Notes under the pieces: model-generated
Database searches by the model: none
The model's input: only the letters and a program-made list of their open reading frames with translations
Told to the model about the DNA's origin: nothing
Made by a program: the position numbers and the translations under genes
Shown: one piece after another, positions 42,971-53,422 of the stretch
Layout of the letters: every line of letters begins with the position of its first letter
How positions within the stretch are numbered: the stretch's first letter is position 1
Assembly: GCA_964531095.1 (NCBI GenBank)
Contig: CAZHED010000004.1
Coordinates: forward strand, 131,479-195,478
DNA from: Palsa-1150 sp964531095
GTDB lineage: Bacteria > Myxococcota_A > Polyangia > Polyangiales > Polyangiaceae
Length of the DNA: 64,000 bases
Direction of reading: 5' to 3'

Positions 42971-43797
42971 GATTGGCGGTCCTCCTCGCTCGGGGCCGGC
43001 TCGGCCTCTTCCTGGGCCACAGCGGCCAGCTCGACGTAAAGGGGGCCCAGCGGGCCCGATTGAAACAGGCGCGTCATCTTGAGCCGCGTCATCTCGAGTA
43101 GCGCCAGAAACGTGATTACGAGGTCGAACTTCGTCGCAAGCCCTTCGAAGGTCTGTTCGAAAGAGAGCCGCCCGCGGGCGGCGAGCAAGCTGGAAATTTC
43201 GCCGATGCGGTCGCTCAAGCTGATCCGGTCGGCGACCACGTCGTGCGACAGTTTGACTTTGCTGCGGTCGAGAACGCGCTGGAACGCTTCGACCAGCGCG
43301 AAGAGGGGGAGCTCGGCGAGCGGCGGCGCCGCCGTGCCGCCCGCGCCACCGGGTTCGTCAGGCCAGGCCTGCACGGGCATCCCGCGCGGAAACACGTCCC
43401 TCCCCGCGACGCCCCGGGCTGCCAGCTCCTCGCCGGCGTGCTTGTATTTCTGATACTCGAGCAGCCGCTTGATGAGTGCCTCGCGGGGGTCCACCTCGTC
43501 GACGAGATCGCCGTCGTCGTCCTGGTCGGGGGGTGCGGCTGGAAGAAGCATCCTCGACTTGATGTGGGCAAGTGTCGCTGCCATCACCAAGTACTCGGCC
43601 GCGAGGTCGAGCTGCATGAGCTGCATCACCGCGAGGTACTCGAGGTACTTCTCGGTGACGAACGCGACGGGAATCTCGAGGACGTTGAGCTCGTGTTTTT
43701 GACAAAGGTGGAGCAGAAGGTCGAGCGGCCCCTCGAAATGGGGGAGCTGCACCGACCAACCGGGGCTGCTGCTTTCGGAGTTCTCGCCGCGAGACAC
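42967..43797 (-). CDS. scpA: Segregation and condensation protein ScpA
   Basis: 276 residues from GTG 43797 (AAGGTG upstream); the longer open frame begins with an Arg/Ala-rich run that has no match. The kleisin signature LPHFEGPLDLLLHLCQKHEL opens the N-terminal domain that binds the SMC neck, 'AAEYLVMAATLAHIKSRMLLP' follows, and the C-terminal winged helix ends with 'LVITFLALLEMTRLKMTRLF'. A Gly/Ala/Pro-rich insert at about 150-175 lengthens the linker. ScpA bridges SMC heads in chromosome condensation. Four-base overlap with scpB shows they are co-translated. Confidence 0.95.
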   Translation of the reverse strand: MSRGENSESSSPGWSVQLPHFEGPLDLLLHLCQKHELNVLEIPVAFVTEKYLEYLAVMQLMQLDLAAEYLVMAATLAHIKSRMLLPAAPPDQDDDGDLVDEVDPREALIKRLLEYQKYKHAGEELAARGVAGRDVFPRGMPVQAWPDEPGGAGGTAAPPLAELPLFALVEAFQRVLDRSKVKLSHDVVADRISLSDRIGEISSLLAARGRLSFEQTFEGLATKFDLVITFLALLEMTRLKMTRLFQSGPLGPLYVELAAVAQEEAEPAPSEEDRQS

Positions 43798-43930
43798 GAC
43801 CGGGCGCACCTTAAGCAAACGCGGGCGCGCGGCGCAACCGCGGCGGCGATATTCCGGTGCCGGGCGAGCACATCCCCCCTTGGCGGATGCGCGCGTCGTC
43901 CGACGTGCAGGCGCTCTACGGCGGGCTACC

Positions 43931-46096
<2,166 letters not shown>

Positions 46097-46127
46097 ACGC
46101 GCCACTCGGATAGCCTCTCGAGCCGGC

Positions 46128-46889
46128 ATGCGCGCGTCGCCGCTTCTGCTCGCCGCGATCACCGTGCTCGCGACCGATGGATCGGCCTCCGCGGAGGAGG
46201 CCCCGCTCGAGCACCCTTCGTTGCTCGACCGCCCGCACACCGTCGCCGAGCTCGAATTGGGGATCATCGCGCTTCCGGATGCCGCGATCTCTGCGGCCAA
46301 CCAGGGCGGAGCCACGCCCATTGGAACACTGGGCAAGGGCGATGCGACATTGCAGACGGGGGTTCACCTCTTGTATCGCGCAACTCGCGACTGGGCCTTC
46401 GGCGCGGGAACCACCTTCGCCCCTCGTCCGACCAGCGACACCAACTTCGGAGGCGCGAGCGGCCTGATGCGCACGCATTCGCGGAGCTATCTGTTCTTGG
46501 GAGGCGAGGTGCGCTACTTCCCGGTGCGCTCGCGCTGGTTCGAGGGGTGGTTCGGGGTGACGGGCGGGGTCGTCGTCGTCGCCGACCGCTTTACGACGGA
46601 GGGAACCCCGCGCGTCCCCACGATTTTCGGCGACAGCACGCAGACCGTGAGCACGGAGGGATTCGCGATCGGCGTCCAAGCCGGAGCGGACTACCTCGTG
46701 ACCGACCAATGGGTCATCGGCCTTGCCCTGCGCGCGGACCAGTGGATCCTCCCGAACAAGTCCAGCCAGTCGTTCTTGCCGTTTGCTGCGGGCTCATCGT
46801 GCGACCCGCTCAACGATTGTCCGACGCTGTTCGGCAGCGTGCGAGCCATCGAAATCGGTGTGACCGTAGGGTATCGCATTCCGCTATAG
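46128..46889 (+). CDS. Outer membrane beta-barrel protein, unknown function
   Basis: 253 residues with a signal peptide (MRASPLLLAAITVLATDGSASA). The mature part has eight or so amphipathic strand candidates separated by short Gly/Asp turns: 'HLLYRATRDWAFGAGTTFAP', 'HSRSYLFLGGEVRYFPV', 'WFEGWFGVTGGVVVVADRF', 'TEGFAIGVQAGADYLVTDQ', 'WVIGLALRADQWILP' and final 'AIEIGVTVGYRIPL', ending in Leu. This fits an OmpA/OmpW-sized barrel. There is a disulfide-capable Cys pair in 'SSCDPLNDCP'. It follows the large kinase by 31 bases, so the two may be co-expressed. Confidence 0.7.
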   Translation: MRASPLLLAAITVLATDGSASAEEAPLEHPSLLDRPHTVAELELGIIALPDAAISAANQGGATPIGTLGKGDATLQTGVHLLYRATRDWAFGAGTTFAPRPTSDTNFGGASGLMRTHSRSYLFLGGEVRYFPVRSRWFEGWFGVTGGVVVVADRFTTEGTPRVPTIFGDSTQTVSTEGFAIGVQAGADYLVTDQWVIGLALRADQWILPNKSSQSFLPFAAGSSCDPLNDCPTLFGSVRAIEIGVTVGYRIPL

Positions 46890-46906
46890 CGCCCGCACCC
46901 CCCCGG

Positions 46907-47752
46907 TTACGCGATGATCGCCCAAGCTCCGCCGATCACTACTTCGTCCCGCTCTTTGACCCTGACCTGAAGAGCGATCGCGTCCGGTCGCACCTGCCAT
47001 CCTTCAGTGATCAGCGTCTCGCCTGGCCACACCGGACGGCGAAACTGCGCCTCGAACATGCGCACTCGCGTAGCGTCGCCGCCGCAGACGGCCCTCGCGA
47101 CGTGCCTCAAGAGGAAGCCAAACGTGCACAGGCCATGCAGGATCGGACCTCGGTCGAAGCCCACCGATCGAGCGAAGTCGGGGTCTGCGTGCAATGGGTT
47201 GAGGTCGCCGGAGAGCCGATAAAGCAGTGCCTGCTCGGGCGCAGTTGCCTCCTCAATGGAGAAGGTGGGCGGCGTTTCCTTTGGCCTTTCGACAGGCGGG
47301 GCTTCTTTGGGGGGTGGCGGCCCTCCGAACCCCCCTTCGCCCCGGAAGAGGATCGACGATGTCGTCTCGGCGACAAGGCGCCCGGACCCGTCTACGGCGC
47401 GCGTGTCGACAAGCACCTGCGCGAGCCTCTTCATGTCGTAGATGCCGCGGATCGTCACGCTGCTCACGAGCTTGCCACTCGGCGCGATGGGCGCGTGCAC
47501 GGTGACGCGCTCGGCGCCGTGAACGACCATCGCCAGGTTTCCACCCGTCTCGGCGAGGAGAGCGAGCATGGGCGGAAACTTCGCGACCGCGGCGAAGCTC
47601 GGAAGCACTTTGGGACCGTGCCGCTCGTAGAGATAGTCGAGCTCGGCGGCCTTGGCGCCAACGCCGAGCGCATACAAGACGACATCCCTCCAGCTGTACT
47701 CGAGCGCTCTCGGCGTGCTCGGCTTTCCGACGAGAGAGAGATCCAATCCCAT
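46907..47752 (-). CDS. MaoC-like (R)-specific enoyl-CoA hydratase, double hotdog
   Basis: 281 residues from ATG 47752. The length and two-part structure match eukaryote-type 2-enoyl-CoA hydratase 2 (as in peroxisomal MFE-2) and actinobacterial homologues. The N-terminal half begins 'YSWRDVVLYALGVGAKAAEL' and lacks the active site; the C-terminal hotdog has the catalytic motif 'LSGDLNPLHADPDFARSVGF' with the Asp and His, then 'GPILHGLCTFGFLLRHV' and 'VWPGETLITEGWQV'. It hydrates trans-2-enoyl-CoA to (3R)-hydroxyacyl-CoA. No other fatty acid gene is nearby. A Pro-rich insert (GGFGGPPPPKEAPP) joins the halves. Confidence 0.9.
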   Translation of the reverse strand: MGLDLSLVGKPSTPRALEYSWRDVVLYALGVGAKAAELDYLYERHGPKVLPSFAAVAKFPPMLALLAETGGNLAMVVHGAERVTVHAPIAPSGKLVSSVTIRGIYDMKRLAQVLVDTRAVDGSGRLVAETTSSILFRGEGGFGGPPPPKEAPPVERPKETPPTFSIEEATAPEQALLYRLSGDLNPLHADPDFARSVGFDRGPILHGLCTFGFLLRHVARAVCGGDATRVRMFEAQFRRPVWPGETLITEGWQVRPDAIALQVRVKERDEVVIGGAWAIIA

Positions 47753-47862
47753 GGGGGCTCGCCCGGAGCATGGGCGAGACGCGAGGCACTCGTCAACCCG
47801 ATGCGGCTGGTCGGAGCCATGTCCTTGACACGGGCCACCCGAGCGCCCGCACACTCTCCGCC

Positions 47863-48594
47863 ATGGGCTCGCTCGTCGGAGTCGTCGTGGAAATGCTCGC
47901 GCGCTCGGGGGTCGACGTGGTCGCCTTGGGCCTGGCGTGGGCACGGGCCGCGCCCTCGGTGGCGCTCGTCCCTGCGTTTGGCCTTCGAGCCCTCCCCACG
48001 CCAGCACGAGCCGTCATGGGGCTCGCGCTCGCCGCGAGTGTGTTTCCCGCGCTCAGTCCCGTCGCTGCGAGCCCCCCGTATCCGTGGTCGGTGCTCATGC
48101 TCGTCGAGCTCGCGCGTGGGTTGCCGGTGGCCTTGGCGGCGGCGGTGCCTCTGTGGGCCGCAAGCATGGCGGGCGGGGTCGTGGACGCGCTGCGTGGCTC
48201 GCAGGAGACCGTGGGTGTGCCCACCATCGAAGGGCGAGCGACGCCGCTCGGAGTGCCGCTGTCGCTCCTAGGCTGCGCGATCTTCCTGGCCACGGGTGGC
48301 CCCGCGCGGGTGGCGGCTGCGCTCGCATTTCGGCCGATTGACGCGCATCCACTGTTGGCTGCGGCCGACGACATCGTGGGAGGCATCGGCCTCGCGGTCG
48401 CGCTGGGTGGACCGATGCTGGCTTCGGCAGTCGTCGTAGAGCTTGCGGCGGCCCTCATTGCGCGCGCGGCTTCACCTGCGCAAGTCCACGCCCTGCTGGC
48501 GCCGCTTCGCGCGCTCGGAACGCTCGTGATCGTGGCGGCGATCTTCGAGAGACTCGCGGCCGGGCTGGCCAAGGCCGTCGAGGCGGCCCCGTAA
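47863..48594 (+). CDS. FliR/SctT-family type III export membrane protein (orphan)
   Basis: 243 residues from ATG 47863, slightly short for the family. Hydrophobic helices are spread over the whole length. Family features: the N-terminal 'RAAPSVALVPAFGLRALPTPARAVMGLAL' region, 'SVLMLVELARGLPVALAAAVPLWAASMAGGVVDALRG' (both abridged here from their landmarks: P-A-F-G, R-A-L-P, E-L-x-x-G, A-G-G-x-x-D-x-x-x-G), and a C-terminal helix ending 'FERLAAGLAKAV'. FliR and SctT are part of the export gate with FliP/SctR and FliQ/SctS. No other flagellar or type III secretion gene is in this window, so this is an isolated copy. Confidence 0.72.
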   Translation: MGSLVGVVVEMLARSGVDVVALGLAWARAAPSVALVPAFGLRALPTPARAVMGLALAASVFPALSPVAASPPYPWSVLMLVELARGLPVALAAAVPLWAASMAGGVVDALRGSQETVGVPTIEGRATPLGVPLSLLGCAIFLATGGPARVAAALAFRPIDAHPLLAAADDIVGGIGLAVALGGPMLASAVVVELAAALIARAASPAQVHALLAPLRALGTLVIVAAIFERLAAGLAKAVEAAP

Positions 48595-48700
48595 ATCGCG
48601 CACCCGCCGAGCGCGCCAGGCGCCAGACTGGCCAGGCGCCGGGCAAGCGGGAGAAGCGGAATAAGGAGGAGGCCGCCAGCCGAGCCGGACGAGGGCGATG

Positions 48701-49579
48701 ATGGGATCATGGGAGATGGTCATACCTGGGTCCGCCATGCCTTCCCGAGCCGATGACTGGGAAACGGCTCACCCGTCTGCTCGCTGCTGCCCATGGCGCT
48801 CGCGGCGATTCCTATCTACGCTGTTAGAGTTGGCCGGGTCCATATTGCATTCTCCGGCGCGCTTGGATGGCGTGCGAGCGCTCGTAGTCGACGATGACCA
48901 CGACACCCGCGAAATGCTGGTCGAGCTCTTGGCTCTCGATAGCGCGGTCGTGTTCGGAGCCGGCTCGGGGGCCGAGGGATTCCAAGTGTTCGAGCGGGAG
49001 CGTCCGGACATCGTCGTGTCCGACCTCTGGATGCCCGGGGGCGATGGCTACGAGATGATCCGTCGCATTCGAGCGCTGGCGCCCGATGACGGGGGCCTCA
49101 CGCCGGCCGTGGCGGTCTCGGCCGCGGAGGCGGTTCGTTCCGCGCTCGCCGCGGGTTTCCACGCTTTCGCAGCAAAGCCGTTCGACATCGAAACCCTGGT
49201 GGAGATCATTGCCGACTTCACGGAAGCCGATCGCCCCGCCCAGCCGACCCCGCCGTGGACGATCGCGAACCCGCGGCCAGGCAGGGTCGTCGTCACGTTC
49301 GGCGGCCAGGTGGGCGCCGGCGATATGCGCGCAATGCTCGCGGGGCTGCTGCGCCACGTCGAGCACCGCCGGTGCGACCTCGTCGTCGATCTCCGTGGCC
49401 TCACGGCATTCTCGCCGTCGGTTGCCAGTGTCGTAGAACGTGGCGTCTGGGACAAGCGTCGGCGCATTTGCAGCGCGCGAATCGTGGGCGGTCCCGCCCT
49501 CGCTCGATGGGTCCTGGCCTCCGCATGCAATGTCCTCGGGATCCCCAGCACGATCGCAGAATACGAATCGCCCGAATGA
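48701..49579 (+). CDS. Response regulator receiver fused to a C-terminal STAS-like domain
   Basis: About 292 residues from ATG 48701 (GAGGG five bases ahead); starts nearer the receiver, such as a GTG just before ALVVDDD, are possible because the first 55 residues have no family match. The receiver has VVDDDHD, the phospho-acceptor Asp in IVVSDLWMPGGDGYEMI and Lys in AAKPFDIETL; the usual Thr/Ser switch is 'AVSAAEA'. The C-terminal 110 residues (VVVTFGGQVGAGDMRAMLAG, 'CDLVVDLRGLTAFSPSVASVV') look like a STAS-like (SpoIIAA) fold. No output DNA-binding domain is present, so it probably acts by protein contact. Confidence 0.75.
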   Translation: MGSWEMVIPGSAMPSRADDWETAHPSARCCPWRSRRFLSTLLELAGSILHSPARLDGVRALVVDDDHDTREMLVELLALDSAVVFGAGSGAEGFQVFERERPDIVVSDLWMPGGDGYEMIRRIRALAPDDGGLTPAVAVSAAEAVRSALAAGFHAFAAKPFDIETLVEIIADFTEADRPAQPTPPWTIANPRPGRVVVTFGGQVGAGDMRAMLAGLLRHVEHRRCDLVVDLRGLTAFSPSVASVVERGVWDKRRRICSARIVGGPALARWVLASACNVLGIPSTIAEYESPE

Positions 49580-49643
49580 CCCGCCGGGCGCGCGAATTGG
49601 GCCGCGCCGCTTCCCGCCCACCGATGCGCTATGGTGCCGGCCG

Positions 49644-50024
49644 ATGGCCGTACGGGACTACAGGATTCGCCTGGACGGCGTCCGATTCCGGAGCCGGCAC
49701 GGGGCGTCCATGTCGGAGCGCCGCCTTCCGCAAGATTTCGTCGTCCACGTGGAGCTTTCGTTCTCTCCGGCTGCCCTTCCCGCTGGCGATGACCGGCGCG
49801 AAGTAGTCGACTACGATCGAATCGCGTCCGCGATTGTCGACGAAGGAACGTCCGGCAGCTGCCGGCTTCTCGAGACGCTCGCCAAGCGGATCGTCGAGCG
49901 CATCTTTTCCGATTTCCCCGCCACATCCGTTCGTATCGCTATCACGAAGGCTCGCCCACCTACTTCGACCAGTGTCGAGGCCGCGTCGGTCGACTTGCTC
50001 GTGTCGCGTGACGACATGGGGTGA
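49644..50024 (+). CDS. folB: Dihydroneopterin aldolase FolB
   Basis: 126 residues from ATG 49644. FolB cleaves 7,8-dihydroneopterin in folate synthesis. The pattern is right: YRIRLDGVRFRSRHGASMSE with the pterin-contacting Glu, 'RRLPQDFVVHVELSF', 'EVVDYDRIASAIVDE' and 'RLLETLAKRIVERIFSDFP', then 'VRIAITKARPPTS' with the catalytic Lys before Pro-Pro. In the usual enzyme the first motif reads 'GVxxxEREL/P'; here Met-Ser replaces part of it, a small deviation. The gene converges on the DUF89 gene with nine bases between. Confidence 0.88.
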   Translation: MAVRDYRIRLDGVRFRSRHGASMSERRLPQDFVVHVELSFSPAALPAGDDRREVVDYDRIASAIVDEGTSGSCRLLETLAKRIVERIFSDFPATSVRIAITKARPPTSTSVEAASVDLLVSRDDMG

Positions 50025-50033
50025 TGGCCCCCC

Positions 50034-51182
50034 TCATGGCACGAGCGTCTGCAGAACGCCGCGCTTGCCGTCGATCCGCCAGCGCGGCTGTGTCGCGTCG
50101 AGCGAGTCGGCCAGACCCGGTGGCAGGCCGACAATCGGGTCGCTCTTCATCGTCCGAAGGCAGACGAGCGGCGCGGGCGGGTCCACGCACGCGTTGGCGA
50201 GAGGGGTGGCTGGCGCCCAGAGCGCGTCGCCGATGAGCCGCCGGTAGTTCACGTCTCCCTTGAGGACGACGATCGTCGCGGCGCCCAGCGCGGCCCGCAG
50301 GTGAGTGGGCAACTCCCAAAGAAACCGTGGGCCGCTCCAGAAGGGATCAGAGGCAAGCACGAGACGCCCTCCCTCGAAGCACGCGTCCAGCCGGGCGGCG
50401 AGGGATCCGAAGACCCCGCGGCGCGTTCGCATCCTGCCGAGCAGGTCCCAGACATCGCGCGGCAACGCGTCGCTGACGAACATCGGCTGCATCTTGAGGT
50501 GAAGCGTCACGTGGGCGTGCGGCTCCTCGAGAATCGCGCCGACGAGAGCCAGGTCGAGCGCGAGCTCCGTACCGGCGTTGTCCGCGACGAGGTGCACTCG
50601 TGATCCGGGGCGGGCAAGATAGCCGAGGGCGGACGCGCGTTCGTCGATCAGCAGGTCGCCGTCCTCAGGGTGCGTGCGTGAAGCGGCGACCGCGTAGCTC
50701 AGGTCGACGCGATTACCCCACAGACAAGCCTCGAGGAGCGCCGCGATGCGATCTTCGCGAGTCCCGACGGCGAGCGCCAGCGCGGCTTCGAGCCGCGACC
50801 ATGGTCGCTCTCCGGAGAGCTCTTCGTGCTTGGCGGGGGCGAAGGGATCGCGCCCGGTTTCCCAGAAGCGGCACTCGCGGGCGAGCTCCCGATAGAACGC
50901 AAGCTCGGCGTGGAACCACTCCGCGCCGAGCCAGGTCTCGTGGGCGTGCTCGGCATGGGCGGCTGACCACGCGAAAACGTCGGGCGCGGGAGAGCGGGGC
51001 GCGGGGAGGGGGGCGTCGCGTTCGATGTCGTGTGCGAGGTGCTTGACCGCCTCTTTGACCGCCGCAGGGTAGTCCGGGTTGCTGTCGAGAGCGTCGAGAG
51101 CGATGCGCGGGACGCGCTCGTGCATGCTGTAAAAGGCGAAGTCGTTCGAGCCGTCAGTCCGCAGCGGGGAGGGGCGTTTCAT
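50034..51182 (-). CDS. DUF89 (ARMT1-like) metal-dependent phosphatase
   Basis: 382 residues from ATG 51182. DUF89 proteins are damage-control phosphatases acting on sugar phosphates and other phosphometabolites; human ARMT1 belongs here. The core motifs are in place: 'LVADNAGTELALDLAL' with the metal-binding Asp-Asn, 'IVVLKGDVNYRRLIGD' with Lys-Gly-Asp, and 'LRTMKSDPIVGLPPGL' with Arg and Lys. The N-terminal helical domain includes 'WLGAEWFHAELAFYRELARE', the W-F-x-A-E-x-Y/F-x-Y-R motif of the family. It is cytosolic. The natural substrate cannot be deduced. Confidence 0.88.
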   Translation of the reverse strand: MKRPSPLRTDGSNDFAFYSMHERVPRIALDALDSNPDYPAAVKEAVKHLAHDIERDAPLPAPRSPAPDVFAWSAAHAEHAHETWLGAEWFHAELAFYRELARECRFWETGRDPFAPAKHEELSGERPWSRLEAALALAVGTREDRIAALLEACLWGNRVDLSYAVAASRTHPEDGDLLIDERASALGYLARPGSRVHLVADNAGTELALDLALVGAILEEPHAHVTLHLKMQPMFVSDALPRDVWDLLGRMRTRRGVFGSLAARLDACFEGGRLVLASDPFWSGPRFLWELPTHLRAALGAATIVVLKGDVNYRRLIGDALWAPATPLANACVDPPAPLVCLRTMKSDPIVGLPPGLADSLDATQPRWRIDGKRGVLQTLVP

Positions 51183-51336
51183 GAGAAGGGCGTGTATCAC
51201 GGAGGGTCCTCGCGGCGCACGGCGCTGCTCGTCGACATCCCCGTGCCGTGCTTTTCCCGCTCGTTCACCCACACACATGCTGACACGCAAGTTCGACTGG
51301 CAAGAACATGAGCGATGAATGCGGTATCGTGTTCCC

Positions 51337-52385
51337 ATGGGTCAATATGCTCTGCCAGTTGCTCTGTCCGTTCTGGCCACGGCCTGCGGCGGCGCGGACA
51401 ATCACTCCTCGGGGGCAAGCGATGCGGGAACGAGCTCCGGAGCCGGCGGAGGGATGCGCGCAGAGGCGGCAAGCGGGTCGGGGTCGAGCGCGGGGAGCGG
51501 GTCGGGGTCGAGCGCGGGGAGCGGGTCGNNNNNNNNNNNNNNNNNNNNNNNNNNNNNNNNNNNNNNNNNNNNNNNNNNNNNNNNNNNNNNNNNNNNNNNN
51601 NNNNNNNNNNNNNNNNNNNNNNNNNNNNCGGGTCGGGGTCGAGCGCGGGGAGCGGGTCGGGGTCGAGCGCGGGGAGCGGGTCGGGGTCGAGCGCGGGGAG
51701 CGGGTCGAGCTCAGGGTCGGGGTCGAGGGCCGATCCCGACGGAGGGGCTGGGCTCGGGACTTCCTACGCCGGACAGTACAATCTCGGACCTGTCGACTGG
51801 CAGGAAACGCAATGGCACAATGCCTGCGCTCCTTATCCCGCCAGCGTACAAGCGGAGGAGGGGACCCTTCTCGCCGGGCTCAATACCCAACACATCGACG
51901 GGGGCCGCCTCTGCGACGCCTGCGTCCGAATTCAGGCCGCAAACGGAAAGTCCGTGATCGCTCGCGTCGTCACCTATGGCATCACGGGCCCCAACGATAT
52001 CGACGTCAGCGCGGAGGTGTGCGCGGCCCTCGCCGGCACCGCCGACTGCAACGTCTTTCCTCGCAACATGACCTGGCAGCTCGCCGAGTGTCCCATGAGC
52101 GGACCGATTCAATACGAGTTTCAGACCCAAGCGAACGTCTATTGGACGAGCTTCTGGGTACGAAACGAACGGATGCCGCTCAGCAAGGTCGAGGTGAAGA
52201 GCCAGAACCATACGAGCTGGACCGCGCTCTCCTGGGGCACGGACGGTACGCTCACCGACTCGAGCGGATTCGGATCCGGCCCGTTCTCGGTCCGCCTGAC
52301 CGCCACCGACGGCCAGCAGATCACTGACACCTTCCCGTCGTTCAACGCGGGTGACCTGCTCACGTCCAGCGGTCAGTTTCAGTGA
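51337..52385 (+). CDS. Expansin-like lipoprotein with Gly/Ser repeat linker (interrupted by an assembly gap)
   Basis: The N-terminus (ATG 51337) has a lipoprotein signal (LATAC) followed by a Gly/Ser repeat. The C-terminal 220 residues, in another frame because the gap has a placeholder length, read GTSYAGQYNLG, 'NACAPYPASVQAEEGTLLAG', 'LNTQHIDGGRLCDACVRIQ', 'VIARVVTYGITGPNDIDVS' and then 'GPIQYEFQTQANVYWTSFWV', 'VEVKSQNHTSWTALSWG' and 'GSGPFSVRLTATDGQQITDTF'. This matches bacterial expansin-like proteins: a double-psi beta-barrel with paired Cys and an Asp, plus a CBM63-like domain that binds polysaccharide. They loosen cell-wall glycans without hydrolysis. The apparent frameshift is not real (see the repeat entry). 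It overlaps leuB's end by seven bases. Confidence 0.78.
51475..51701 (+). repeat. 24-bp tandem repeat coding GSGSSAGS, broken by an assembly gap
   Basis: The unit GGGTCGGGGTCGAGCGCGGGGAGC (first 20 bases GGGTCGGGGTCGAGCGCGGG) encodes Gly-Ser-Gly-Ser-Ser-Ala-Gly-Ser. Two perfect copies plus six bases lie left of the gap, and one base plus three perfect copies lie right of it; a degenerate copy follows. The remaining part of a broken unit is 17 bases, so a true gap of 17 + 24k bases restores one reading frame across both sides (17 leaves remainder 2, exactly what the frame needs). The copy number inside is unknown. Confidence 0.93.
51529..51628. other. Assembly gap of 100 N
   Basis: Exactly 100 undetermined bases, the usual placeholder for a gap of unknown size, inside the 24-bp tandem repeat. 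The assembler probably failed because reads did not span the array. Confidence 0.97.
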
Positions 52386-53422
52386 ATGCGCTCGATCACC
52401 GCCGTCCCACAGTCGGCCGTAGTCGACTTCCCGCCCAAGTCCGCTGGAATCACGCCGGCGTCGACGGCAGCGTCGACCGCGCGCTCGATTGCGCGCGCGG
52501 CCTCTTCGGCTTGCAGCGAATGCCGAAGAAGCATCGCCACGCTCAGGACGGTTCCATAGGGATTCGCGATGCCGCGGCCCGCGATGTCGGGCGCCGAGCC
52601 GTGAATCGGCTCGTAGAGACCGAGCCGGCCCTCTCCCAACGAAGCCGAGGGCAACATCCCGATGGAACCGGCGAGGACCGACGCTTCATCGCTCAGAATG
52701 TCCCCGAAGAGATTCTCCGTGACGATGACGTCGTAGTCCCCGGGGCTGCGAATGAGTCGCATGGCAGCGGCGTCGACGAGCTCGTGCACGAGCGTGATTT
52801 CTGGGAACTCTTTGCCGATCCGCGTGGAGACCTCGCGCCAGAGGCGCGACGTATCGAGGACGTTCGCCTTGTCGATCGACGTCACGCGGCGGCGTCGGGT
52901 CCGGGCCATCGAGAACGCGAGCCGGACGACTCGCTCGACCTCACCGGTCGTGTATATGCAAGTATCGAACGCGCGGTCTCCCTCGCGTCCACGCGCTCCG
53001 AAATAGATGCCTCCGGTCAGCTCGCGGACGACGACGAGGTCGACGCCCTTCAGGAGCTCTGCCCGCAGCGGCGCACGCTCAATCAACCTGGGATGCGGAG
53101 CGACGGGTCGCAAGTTCGCGTACGTGCCCAGCCCCTTGCGAAGGGCCAGAAGCCCGGCCTCCGGTCGACGGGGTCCTTCGAGCGTTTCCCACTTGGGACC
53201 GCCGACCGCGCCGAGCAACACCGCGTCGGATCGGAGGCACAGGTCGAGGGTGGACTGCGGAAGCGGAACCCCGGTCAGGTCGATCGCACAACCGCCCATC
53301 GGAGCGGACACGAGCTCGATCGTGGCGCCATAGCGACGGGCTACGGCGCCGAGAACACGCGTTGCCTCCGCCGTGATCTCCGGACCGATTCCGTCCCCCG
53401 GAAGGACTGCCACGAGGCTCAT
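52379..53422 (-). CDS. leuB: 3-isopropylmalate dehydrogenase
   Basis: 347 residues, last gene of the branched-chain operon. LeuB oxidises and decarboxylates (2R,3S)-3-isopropylmalate with NAD; in citramalate pathways it also acts on 3-methylmalate. Diagnostic parts are VLPGDGIGPEI, 'AVGGPKWETL', 'VVVRELTGGIYFGARG', 'SIDKANVLDTSRLWREV' and 'VTENLFGDILSDEASVLAGS', and 'YEPIHGSAPDIAGRGIANPYG' (first part) at the NAD site. The start overlaps the leuD stop by four bases. Its stop overlaps the convergent expansin-like gene by seven bases. Confidence 0.97.
   Translation of the reverse strand: MSLVAVLPGDGIGPEITAEATRVLGAVARRYGATIELVSAPMGGCAIDLTGVPLPQSTLDLCLRSDAVLLGAVGGPKWETLEGPRRPEAGLLALRKGLGTYANLRPVAPHPRLIERAPLRAELLKGVDLVVVRELTGGIYFGARGREGDRAFDTCIYTTGEVERVVRLAFSMARTRRRRVTSIDKANVLDTSRLWREVSTRIGKEFPEITLVHELVDAAAMRLIRSPGDYDVIVTENLFGDILSDEASVLAGSIGMLPSASLGEGRLGLYEPIHGSAPDIAGRGIANPYGTVLSVAMLLRHSLQAEEAARAIERAVDAAVDAGVIPADLGGKSTTADCGTAVIERIH

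Noticed and set aside
51308..52327. Further overlapping frames through the Gly/Ser repeat
   Set aside because: A repeat unit divisible by three keeps all frames open; only the frames with the lipobox and the expansin-like domain are meaningful.
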